A stretch of DNA of 5,953 bases, from positions 1-5,953 of the forward strand of contig CAZRXF010000010.1 of NCBI GenBank assembly GCA_964604015.1, given 5' to 3'. This stretch comes from CANNBR01 sp964604015. Its GTDB lineage: Bacteria; Babelota; Babeliae; Babelales; CAIQNR01. Positions 1 to 5,953 of the stretch are shown here, in pieces. The position numbers and the translations under genes are program-made. Under the pieces are notes generated by a model. It saw nothing but the letters and a program-made list of their open reading frames with translations, made no database searches and was not told where the DNA came from. Positions within the stretch are counted from its first letter, which is position 1. The number at the start of each line of letters is the position of its first letter.

Positions 1-91
1 TGAGGTGGGATGAGGCTGACTTTTATGCCACAATAAACGTGTAGTAATCCTACCAGACACCGTAACGCTTAGCAATTTGGGCTGGTTTATA

Positions 92-119
92 TTGACAAAA
101 TCACCAGCATCGGTACCAT
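92..119 (+). promoter_or_regulatory. Predicted sigma70-type promoter of the tRNA-Phe gene
   Basis: A perfect -35 hexamer TTGACA lies at 92-97. It is followed after 16 bases by TACCAT at 114-119, which matches four of six bases of TATAAT. Transcription would start near 126 and give a leader of about 24 bases before the mature tRNA 5' end at 150, a normal distance for a bacterial tRNA gene. A six-base inverted repeat, GCTGGT (81-86) and ACCAGC (103-108), brackets the -35 box. It could be an operator but is short enough to be chance. The -35 is convincing; the -10 is only moderate. Confidence 0.5.
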
Positions 120-132
120 GAGAGCATTCTTT

Positions 133-148
133 TGAATTTTCTAATTCA
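133..148 (+). other. Small hairpin in the tRNA-Phe leader
   Basis: TGAATT (133-138) and AATTCA (143-148) form a perfect six-pair stem closed by the four-base loop TTCT. It ends one base before the mature tRNA 5' end at 150. If transcription starts near 126, the stem lies wholly inside the precursor leader next to the RNase P cleavage site. The pairing is seen directly. A role in processing is only inferred, and the stem is AT-rich and weak. Confidence 0.3.
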
Positions 149-149
149 T

Positions 150-224
150 GCCGGGGTAGCTCAGTGGTAGAGCATGCGCCTGAAGAGCGCAGTGTCGATG
201 GTTCGATTCCTTCTCCCGGCACCA
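150..224 (+). tRNA. tRNA-Phe (anticodon GAA)
   Basis: A complete cloverleaf can be drawn. The acceptor stem is 150-156 with 214-220 (one G-T pair), the D stem 159-162 with 170-173, the anticodon stem 175-179 with 187-191, the variable loop GTGTC 192-196 and the T arm 197-213 with loop TTCGATT. The discriminator is A221 and CCA is encoded at 222-224. The anticodon GAA is at 182-184, reading UUC and UUU. Bases known as phenylalanine identity elements in E. coli are present: U20, G44, U45, U59 and U60. The D loop is short (7 bases) and the T stem has one U-U mismatch (199/211). Position 37 is G (base 185), where well-studied bacterial tRNA-Phe molecules usually have A. It charges phenylalanine for translation and appears to be a single tRNA gene with its own promoter. 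Confidence 0.95.
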
Positions 225-334
225 TTTTTTTGTCCGTTTTCCTATCTTTTTCCCCGTCATCTTTTATTCCTGTTGTAGATATATTATGGTGGGTAGCAAT
301 TATTTTTGAAAAAAAGAAAAAAAGGATTGAGTGC
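225..334. other. Spacer between tRNA-Phe and the TPR gene, with T-runs and a weak -10
   Basis: A run of seven T starts directly after the tRNA CCA (225-231), followed by further T-runs to about 266. This may help end the tRNA transcript, but no separate GC-rich stem precedes it. TATATT at 280-285 (or TATTAT at 282-287) resembles a -10 box, yet no acceptable -35 lies 16-18 bases upstream. The downstream gene may therefore use a weak promoter here or readthrough from the tRNA promoter. The spacer ends with an all-purine tract (308-326) made of two A7 runs, leading into the Shine-Dalgarno sequence. Confidence 0.3.
321..326 (+). promoter_or_regulatory. Ribosome binding site that sets the TPR gene start
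   Basis: AAAGGA at 321-326 lies eight bases before the ATG at 335. It is the only Shine-Dalgarno-like sequence properly placed for an in-frame start in this reading frame. The frame stays open back into the tRNA, so this site is the main reason for placing the start at 335. Confidence 0.6.
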
Positions 335-988
335 ATGAAGGCAGAAGTGGGAGAAAGACAAAATATTGCATGGTTCAAGCTTGCTGAGTTTGTAACGCGC
401 GGGGAGAAAGAACGAGCTCTCGGTTTGTTTCGTCTCTTGACCCATTCATTCGATGACAGAGCCTTCATTAAAAAACTCGAGGCAGAAATTCTCGCTTCAT
501 TTGATGATGAGCAAGCATTTTCCGAATATCTCCAGGCTGCACATTTGTACCGTGTTAATGGTCAATCTATTGAGGCAGTCTCTATTTACGAAACACTCGT
601 TATTTTTCAACCCGATCGACCAGAGCATCATGAAAAAGTGATCATACTGTTTGAAGAATTAGGTAATCGTGAGAAAGTGCTTCAGTACCAAAAACAGCTG
701 TGCACTCTTTTCTTAACTCAAAATCGTGTTGATAAAGCGATTGCGGTGTTTGAACGTATGGATAGTCTGAACGATGGTGAAAAATTGGAGTTCCTGCAGG
801 CGATTGTTCTGAACGCCGTTAAAAATCGCTATCCACAACAAGCTCTTGTTACCGGCTACCTTCATCGAGTACTTGATGGCCTTTTGCGTTTTGCAGGAGA
901 GACGGAATTGAACCGATTTCTTGCTTCTGTTGAAGCGCTTAATGGGGTGTGGCACAAAGATGCGATGGCCTATCTGCGTCAGGCATAA
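335..988 (+). CDS. TPR-like helical repeat protein, 217 residues, function unknown
   Basis: The predicted product is a soluble, all-helical protein with no signal peptide or membrane segment from this start. At least one stretch fits the tetratricopeptide consensus well: residues 67-94, with A-A-H-L-Y, G-Q, E-A, Y and a closing P-D. Degenerate helix pairs occur at about 11-44, 97-126 and 128-150 (A-I-A-V-F-E-R-M). TPR arrays usually bind other proteins, so a scaffold or adaptor role is likely, but no partner can be named. The ATG at 335 is preferred because of AAAGGA eight bases upstream. The frame is open further back to 164, but that part is the tRNA. A TTG at 230 would add a hydrophobic N-terminus (L-W-W-V-A-I-I-F near its end) and cannot be fully excluded, though it lacks a ribosome site. 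The gene ends in TAA five bases from the convergent dnaE stop. Confidence 0.75.
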   Translation: MKAEVGERQNIAWFKLAEFVTRGEKERALGLFRLLTHSFDDRAFIKKLEAEILASFDDEQAFSEYLQAAHLYRVNGQSIEAVSIYETLVIFQPDRPEHHEKVIILFEELGNREKVLQYQKQLCTLFLTQNRVDKAIAVFERMDSLNDGEKLEFLQAIVLNAVKNRYPQQALVTGYLHRVLDGLLRFAGETELNRFLASVEALNGVWHKDAMAYLRQA

Positions 989-999
989 CGTAGCTATGC
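983..999. other. Hairpin spanning both convergent stop codons
   Basis: GCATA (983-987) pairs perfectly with TATGC (995-999) around a seven-base loop. The stop TAA of the TPR gene (986-988) and the TAG of dnaE (994-996, complement) both lie within it, so each mRNA would carry the same hairpin at its stop. Neither strand has a T-run just after the stem, so this is not a standard intrinsic terminator. No other terminator is visible in the five-base gap. The two transcripts probably overlap at their 3' ends. Confidence 0.25.
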
Positions 1000-3900
1000 A
1001 ATCACTTGCACGCGTACGTTCTGTTTTTCAAGATTTTCTACCAGAGCTTTATCGAGCGAAACTCGTTTTGCCGTCTTGAGTCGTAACCGTTTACCATTTT
1101 CATAAAATTCAAAAGCGAGCGGTAACTTTCCTGCCGGTAGCAACGATTTGACGGCGGTGAATGTTTGTTCTGTTGTTTCTTCGGGAAAACTCACAACAGC
1201 CCCCTGGAAGGTTTTCCACTCTTCAAAAAAGAGTTCGAGCGGTACCATCTCATTGGCAAGAATTTTACACGTCGTCATGCTTGTTTGATCCACTGTGCCT
1301 TTCACCACAAACACGGTATGGGTATCAAGCCACGCTTCAACGTTTTTGTACACGGAAGGGAACACGACAATTTCTGCCGCAGACGTGTAATCTTCAAGTT
1401 GCACAAACGCCATGCGATCACCTTTTTTCGTGGTGATCATGCGCTTACTTTTCAAGATACCGCAGGTAACAACCACCACTTCTTTGAGAGAATTTTGTTC
1501 ACGGACTCGTTTGAGCGCTTTATCAAATGGCCACAGCTCAAGGCGATTGAGATGTTGTTTGTACGTATCAAGCGGATGGGCGCTGACGTAAAAACCCATG
1601 ACCTCTTTTTCTTTTTCTAATTTTTCTTTGTCCGGCCATTCATCAAGTGGTTGGAAGGCGTAGCCGTCTGATGAAGTGGACGTCGCCGTCATGGGTCCAA
1701 AGAGCCCCATTTGTCCCGTTTCTTGTTCTCGTTTGCGTTCGGTGGTCAGGTCAATGATGGTCGCAAGTTCAGCCGTTTTTTGAGCACGGTTGCCAGGAAG
1801 TGCATCAAAGGCTCCGGCAAAAATAAGATGTTCAAGAACTCGCTTGTTTGAAAGCCGCGTGTCAACACGCATACAGAGATCAAACAATGAAGTGAACGGC
1901 TTTTTTGCTCGTTGCTCGATGATGTTATGAAGGGCTGTAGGTCCTACGTTTTTAATCCCTTGAAGACCGAAGAGAATCTTTCCTTTTTCAGGAACGCTGA
2001 AAGCAATTTCTGAGCGATTGATATCGGCAGGAAGGATGGTGAGTCCCATCGTTTTTGCTTCTTCAAGGTAGAACGCCATCTTTTCTGCATTAGTAGATTC
2101 AAGGGTGATCAATACTGCCATGAATTCGGCCGGGTAGTTGGCTTTCAGGTATGCCGTTTGGTAGGCGACAAGTGCGTACGCAGCCGAGTGAGATTTATTA
2201 AAACCGTACCCGGCAAAGTAGGCCATGAGATCAAACAGCTCGCCTGCCTTTTTGACATCAACGGAACGCGCCTTTGCTTTGTCGGTAAAAATCTGTTTTT
2301 GTTCAGCCATTACATCGGCTTTTTTCTTACCCATTGCGCGGCGTAAAATGTCAGCTTCCCCAAGTGAGTATCCAGCAACCGCTGAGGCGATTTTCATAAC
2401 CTGTTCTTGGTAGACGATAACGCCGTAGGTTTCTTGTAGAATGTCGGCAAGCTCAGGTAAGAGATAGGTCACTTTTTGGCGTCCATGGCGACGTTCTACA
2501 TAGTCATCCACCATCCCAGAGCCGAGCGGTCCTGGGCGGTAGAGCGCATTAACCGCAATAATATCTTCAAATTTATCTGGTTGAAGTTTTCTCAAAACTT
2601 CCTTTAGACCGCTTGATTCCAGCTGGAATACTCCGGAAGTATTGCCCGCACAGATAAGAGAAAAGGTTTTAGGATCATCAAGAGGGAGCATGTCGACATC
2701 GATTGCAATACCATAATTTTTTTCGATCATTTTAACGGTTAGATCGATCACGGTAAGCGTTTTGAGTCCCAAAAAGTCCATCTTTAAAAAACCAAGGCTT
2801 TCAAGTTCTGTCATGGCGTACTGGGTTACCAGATCAGTTGTTTTTGGTGGAACATAAATGGGAAGAACATCATCAACGCGTTCAGGGGAAATCACGATAC
2901 CGGCTGCGTGTTTTGAAGCGTGACGAGTAAGACCTTCAAGCCGTTCTGCAATTTCAAAAAGATGAGCAACGCGGGGATTATTGGCGATCATTTCCTGGAG
3001 ACGTGGCTCCTGCTCTTTGGCTTCTGCAAGCGTGATATTAAGTTGGTTAGGAATGAGCCCGGTGAGCATGTTGGCATCTTCAAACGGGATGCTTAAAGCG
3101 CGCGCGGCGTCTTTCAAAACACCTTTTGCCATCATGGTACCAAAGGTGATGATCTGGCATACGTTGTCGTGTCCGTATTTATCGCGGACGTAGTCGATTA
3201 CTTTTTCCCGTCCATCGATGCAAAAATCGATATCGATATCGGGCATCGAGACACGTTCAGGATTTAAGAATCGTTCAAAAAGTAAGTTGTATTTCAAAGG
3301 ATCGATGTTCGTGATTTGTAATGCCCATGCAACAAGTGAACCGGCGGCAGATCCTCGTCCAGGACCGACAGGGATTTTTTGATTTTTTGCCCAATCAATA
3401 AAGTCTCCGACAACCAAGAAATAGCCGATGTATCCCATCTTTGAAATGAGGTCGACTTCAAGATCAAGGCGTGCTTGATAGTCGACAACCAGTTCTGTAG
3501 GAATACGACCTTTTGTCACAAGGGCATCAAATCCTTTTTGACACAGGAGAGCAAAGTAACTTTTTTCGGTGTGATCTTGCGGAATTTCAAATTGGGGAAA
3601 GTGAAGTTTGTCGGTCTGAAACTCGAAGTTGCAGCGGTCTGCAATGACTCCGGAATTCCATACAGCAGCTTCGTGGTCCTTAAAAAGTTCAAGCATTTCT
3701 TGAGGTGTGCGGATGTAGGTACGGCAATCGCCAAACGTGTACCGGTCAGGGTCGCTCATTTTCCCATGAGTTTGGATGCTGAGCATGACTTCATGTGCTT
3801 CATGGTCGCCCAAGGATGGGTAATGACAATCACCTGCAGCCACCAGCGAAAGATCACGCTCTTTGGCAAGTGCATACAGCTTCTGATTTAAAATCGCTTG

Positions 3901-4440
3901 TTCTGGTTGATCCTCGGGTTGAACTTCCAGATAAAACCGTTCTTTGCCAAAAACGTTCACAAACCAATCAAGACGATTATGGAGTGCCTCGGTCTCGTTG
4001 GCCATTAACAGTTTGGGAATATGTCCACCCAGGCACGCTGAAGTGGCGATAAGCCCTTCTGAATGTTTTTCAAGCATCTGATAGTCGATGCGGTTTTTAA
4101 AATAAAACCCTTCTTTGAATGAGTAGGAAATAAGCTTGCAAAGGTTCTTATACCCAATCTCATTTTCCACCAACAGGATCAGGTGGTAGTACTTATTTTG
4201 TGGAGATTTTACGCGTGCATCTTCAGCAAGATACGCTTCCATACCTAGGATCGGTTTGATCTTTGCTTTTTTACAGGCTTGGAAAAACTTTACCGCACCA
4301 AAGATATTGCCGTGATCGGTGATGGCAAGCGCCTTCAAAGAATGTTGTGTCCCGAAAGATACGAGACTATCAAGGCTTATCGCTCCATCAAGAAGCGAAT
4401 AATCGGTATGAAGGTGAAGATGCGTAAAATGTTTTTCCAT
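994..4440 (-). CDS. dnaE: DNA polymerase III alpha subunit, complete, 1148 residues
   Basis: This is the catalytic subunit of the replicative C-family polymerase, copying chromosomal DNA in the cytoplasm with the beta clamp and clamp loader. The N-terminal PHP domain (about 1-280) keeps what look like all nine metal ligands: H9, H11, D18, H43 (T-D-H-G-N), E68, H86, C136 (S-A-C-L-G-G), D204 and H206. The palm has G-P-G-R-G-S-A-A-G at 359-367 and the catalytic aspartates in P-D-I-D-I-D-F (D401, D403, D405) and K-M-D-F-L-G (D555). A helix-hairpin-helix lies near 823-833, a clamp-binding motif QMGLFG at 910-915, an OB fold at about 985-1060 and a short tail after it. Length is typical of DnaE1; there is no intein or frameshift. 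The ATG at 4440 is the only possible start, since an in-frame stop (4465-4467) lies just upstream with no GTG or TTG between. No clear Shine-Dalgarno precedes it. It is transcribed toward the TPR gene and ends in TAG. Confidence 0.98.
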   Translation of the reverse strand: MEKHFTHLHLHTDYSLLDGAISLDSLVSFGTQHSLKALAITDHGNIFGAVKFFQACKKAKIKPILGMEAYLAEDARVKSPQNKYYHLILLVENEIGYKNLCKLISYSFKEGFYFKNRIDYQMLEKHSEGLIATSACLGGHIPKLLMANETEALHNRLDWFVNVFGKERFYLEVQPEDQPEQAILNQKLYALAKERDLSLVAAGDCHYPSLGDHEAHEVMLSIQTHGKMSDPDRYTFGDCRTYIRTPQEMLELFKDHEAAVWNSGVIADRCNFEFQTDKLHFPQFEIPQDHTEKSYFALLCQKGFDALVTKGRIPTELVVDYQARLDLEVDLISKMGYIGYFLVVGDFIDWAKNQKIPVGPGRGSAAGSLVAWALQITNIDPLKYNLLFERFLNPERVSMPDIDIDFCIDGREKVIDYVRDKYGHDNVCQIITFGTMMAKGVLKDAARALSIPFEDANMLTGLIPNQLNITLAEAKEQEPRLQEMIANNPRVAHLFEIAERLEGLTRHASKHAAGIVISPERVDDVLPIYVPPKTTDLVTQYAMTELESLGFLKMDFLGLKTLTVIDLTVKMIEKNYGIAIDVDMLPLDDPKTFSLICAGNTSGVFQLESSGLKEVLRKLQPDKFEDIIAVNALYRPGPLGSGMVDDYVERRHGRQKVTYLLPELADILQETYGVIVYQEQVMKIASAVAGYSLGEADILRRAMGKKKADVMAEQKQIFTDKAKARSVDVKKAGELFDLMAYFAGYGFNKSHSAAYALVAYQTAYLKANYPAEFMAVLITLESTNAEKMAFYLEEAKTMGLTILPADINRSEIAFSVPEKGKILFGLQGIKNVGPTALHNIIEQRAKKPFTSLFDLCMRVDTRLSNKRVLEHLIFAGAFDALPGNRAQKTAELATIIDLTTERKREQETGQMGLFGPMTATSTSSDGYAFQPLDEWPDKEKLEKEKEVMGFYVSAHPLDTYKQHLNRLELWPFDKALKRVREQNSLKEVVVVTCGILKSKRMITTKKGDRMAFVQLEDYTSAAEIVVFPSVYKNVEAWLDTHTVFVVKGTVDQTSMTTCKILANEMVPLELFFEEWKTFQGAVVSFPEETTEQTFTAVKSLLPAGKLPLAFEFYENGKRLRLKTAKRVSLDKALVENLEKQNVRVQVIA

Positions 4441-4470
4441 GGGATATCGCGTACAAAAAGGTTTTTACCA

Positions 4471-4498
4471 AGTGTACGCAATGGACAAGGATTGTCTA
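4471..4498 (-). promoter_or_regulatory. Candidate dnaE promoter
   Basis: Read on the minus strand, TAGACA (4498-4493, five of six bases of TTGACA) is followed after 16 bases by TACACT (4476-4471, four of six bases of TATAAT). Transcription would begin near 4464, giving a leader of about 24 bases before the dnaE ATG. Spacing and leader length resemble the predicted tRNA-Phe promoter in this window. With no visible terminator after the upstream gene, dnaE could also be reached by readthrough from it. Judged by eye only. Confidence 0.4.
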
Positions 4499-4505
4499 CG
4501 CAATG
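4475..4505. repeat. 9-base direct repeat with central palindrome in the dnaE promoter
   Basis: TACGCAATG occurs at 4475-4483 and again at 4497-4505, 22 bases from start to start, about two helical turns. Between the copies GACAA (4484-4488) and TTGTC (4492-4496) form a perfect inverted repeat around GGA. The elements overlap the predicted -35 and -10 boxes and fill the spacer, a placement suited to a repressor or activator site. The repeats are exact and directly visible; binding by any protein is inference. Confidence 0.45.
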
Positions 4506-4540
4506 TTCTGTAGGAATGGGTGCTACTTATCTGATTGATT

Positions 4541-5953
4541 TTATCCAGATGGGGTTTGTAGTGCTTTTTTATACGTTGTAATGATCGCATTCCAATCTGT
4601 AGGAGCTGGTTGTTTGCTTTGAGTGCGTGATTCTTCCACCCGAGCGGTGCCTGATGTTATCTGCTCAATACGGCCTAAAGAGGCAATGTCACCTTCAAGT
4701 TGTGGATTTGATCCTCGTGATGTTCGGACGACAAGGGGATGTTCTCGCATAAAGGTGTTTGGCTCCCATGTATCCTCGCCTGACAGTATCTCTTGCGCAT
4801 CTTTTGCATGCTCGAACGAGACGCCAGGTTGTCTAACGGCGAAAGCATCTGCAGCATATTCCTTTTGTTGTCGATGCCTATTGTGTAGAACCTGCTCAGG
4901 AGAAAGTTTTCCCGTTACCTGAATGGTCTTACCAGTACTGGTTGTGAATGAGCGTATTTGCGGTCCTTCGTGTGCGAATGAAATTCCCTTGTGTTTCAGG
5001 TCAGGGAAGTCAAGTAAGTCTCCCTGCGCATAATGTCCGAGTTCATGTGCAAGATACCAACGCAAAGAGTCGTCTGGCTGGTTCATAAGGTGCTTCTCTA
5101 CCACTATGAGAGGAAGTCCATCTTGAGCCAAGTCGATACCGATACCCGTACCATGGAAATCTGTTTTGATGTGGTTGGTGCCATCAGGGTCAGCCTTTGT
5201 GATCGCTTCATGAACTTCTGGTGCAAGTTCTTGGATAATCCTGAGGATCCTCTTGATATCGGCAGGTTCTAATAAACGAGGGATATGTTGTTCGTGTTCC
5301 GCGTTTTGCTCTGGGTATTTTGCCAAAATGGTTCTCAAGATCTCTACCTGTTCTTCCTCTGGCTTTCCTTCAAGAGGTGGAAGATTGAGAACGAGATACC
5401 ATTTTGAATGGTCATCATTTTGGTACCATTCAAAGCCTGGTTCTTCTCCGACGTAGGCCTTAAAAATCGCTTTTTGCCGATACCATTCGCTTTCAGTTTC
5501 CTGGAGTTTTTTTTGTAGAGCAGGATTAATTTTTCCGATTAGTTCCATGTAATGAGTGTAGTCGACATCAGAAAATTCATCTGAATGCTCGTTATACTGA
5601 TAGGGGGCAAAATCAAAAATGGGTTCATTATGAGTTGTGTGTCTTTCTTGTAGGGCGCGGAACGATTCGAGGTAACGTTCTAGTTCTGCATCAGATAGGT
5701 TGTCTGGAAGGATCATGCGTGGAAATTCGGGAGATTGTGGTAGAGGGAGGCGAACGGTAGCCTCTTGTGTATTTCGAGCCTTGAAAAATGCGGGGGCGAA
5801 AAATCTTTCTTGATAGTGCATCAAGGCTGAATAGAGTTCTGGATCGAGTGATTTGATACGCTGCAAATAGTGTTCATATTCTTCTTCTGTAAAGTGGGCA
5901 GGTTCAATGTCTTCGTGGATGGCCGTATGTTCTGGCTCCAGGTGGTGGTGCTC
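4541..5953 (-). CDS. M48-like zinc metallopeptidase, 5' end beyond the window (470 residues visible)
   Basis: The reading frame is open to the right edge, so the N-terminus is missing. The TTG at 5866 is not a credible start, because coding-like sequence continues for 29 more codons and contains no ATG. Counting from the edge, HELGH at 303-307 (5033-5047) is a zincin HExxH motif, and E-Y-A-A-D at 365-369 fits the ExxAD third-ligand motif of M48 gluzincins. A following E-H-P-L-V-V-R (404-410) recalls the conserved HP...R element after it in that family. No membrane helix is visible, unlike HtpX or Ste24 types, so the visible part looks soluble. About 300 residues rich in E, H, Y and W precede the catalytic part and match nothing I recognise. 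The tail after about 435 is polar and probably disordered. An ImmA/IrrE-type (M78) peptidase is an alternative, since ExxA[ND]xFA also fits, but the 58-residue gap between motifs favours M48. Substrate and location are unknown. It lies 100 bases upstream of dnaE on the same strand. Confidence 0.75.
   Translation of the reverse strand, partial: EHHHLEPEHTAIHEDIEPAHFTEEEYEHYLQRIKSLDPELYSALMHYQERFFAPAFFKARNTQEATVRLPLPQSPEFPRMILPDNLSDAELERYLESFRALQERHTTHNEPIFDFAPYQYNEHSDEFSDVDYTHYMELIGKINPALQKKLQETESEWYRQKAIFKAYVGEEPGFEWYQNDDHSKWYLVLNLPPLEGKPEEEQVEILRTILAKYPEQNAEHEQHIPRLLEPADIKRILRIIQELAPEVHEAITKADPDGTNHIKTDFHGTGIGIDLAQDGLPLIVVEKHLMNQPDDSLRWYLAHELGHYAQGDLLDFPDLKHKGISFAHEGPQIRSFTTSTGKTIQVTGKLSPEQVLHNRHRQQKEYAADAFAVRQPGVSFEHAKDAQEILSGEDTWEPNTFMREHPLVVRTSRGSNPQLEGDIASLGRIEQITSGTARVEESRTQSKQPAPTDWNAIITTYKKALQTPSG

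Noticed and set aside
3..44. Possible last 13 codons of an upstream + strand gene ending in TAG at 42-44
   Set aside because: The frame is open from the left edge and its residues (including W-D-E-A-D-F-Y) look plausible, but so short a stretch occurs by chance and no ribosome site or homology can be judged.
164..334. N-terminal extension of the TPR gene reading frame into the tRNA
   Set aside because: The first third of this extension is a translation of the tRNA-Phe itself and the rest is T-rich spacer. The ATG at 335 has a well-placed AAAGGA, so the open frame upstream is accidental.
1165..1620. Open frame of 151 codons on the + strand inside dnaE
   Set aside because: It lies wholly antisense to a clearly conserved polymerase gene, and its translation shows no recognisable domain. 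The same holds for the 138-codon frame at 3475-3891 and the shorter ones.
3226..3240. Short tandem repeat GATATC-GATATC
   Set aside because: It is simply the codons for the D-I-D-I-D catalytic motif of DnaE, which happen to use GAT and ATC each time.
4441..4540. Intrinsic terminator after the metallopeptidase gene
   Set aside because: The only stems are the weak GACAA/TTGTC palindrome, which has no T-run after it, and a three-pair GGT/ACC stem before five T. Neither is stable enough to call.
5864..5866. TTG as start codon of the metallopeptidase gene
   Set aside because: The frame continues open with protein-like codons to the window edge, and no Shine-Dalgarno stands before the TTG. The gene is better treated as lacking its 5' end.
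1..5953. CRISPR arrays, insertion sequences, phage genes, toxin-antitoxin or defence systems
   Set aside because: No regular repeats, transposase motifs, terminal inverted repeats with target duplications, or small paired genes could be found on either strand.

Overview
This is a bacterial chromosomal segment of moderate GC carrying mostly housekeeping genes. It uses the standard genetic code and encodes tRNA CCA ends. Lineage cannot be fixed from the sequence. A tRNA-Phe with G at position 37, a DnaE with a complete PHP metal site and a soluble M48-like protease would fit several deeply branching or reduced bacterial groups (Dependentiae or Patescibacteria-like bacteria, or others). That is a guess, not a result.

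Layout: positions 1-149 hold no convincing gene, but include a good sigma70-type promoter (TTGACA-N16-TACCAT) and a small leader hairpin directly before a tRNA-Phe(GAA) gene at 150-224. After a T-run and a 110-base spacer, a 217-residue TPR-like helical-repeat protein is read on the + strand (335-988). It ends 5 bases from the stop codon of dnaE, which runs convergently on the - strand (994-4440) and encodes a full-length 1148-residue DNA polymerase III alpha subunit. A 100-base gap upstream of dnaE contains a candidate promoter overlapped by a 9-base direct repeat and a small palindrome. Beyond it, also on the - strand, is the C-terminal 470 residues of a zinc metallopeptidase-like protein (HELGH plus EYAAD). 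It runs off the right edge, and its true start lies outside the window.

The genes do not form an obvious common pathway. DnaE is the replicative polymerase, the tRNA serves translation, the TPR protein is probably a protein-interaction scaffold, and the protease has no assignable substrate. I found no CRISPR array, insertion sequence, phage gene, toxin-antitoxin pair or clear new system. The observations most worth a second look are the G37 of the tRNA-Phe, the complete PHP site in DnaE, the repeat-bearing dnaE promoter and the unusual architecture of the partial metallopeptidase.
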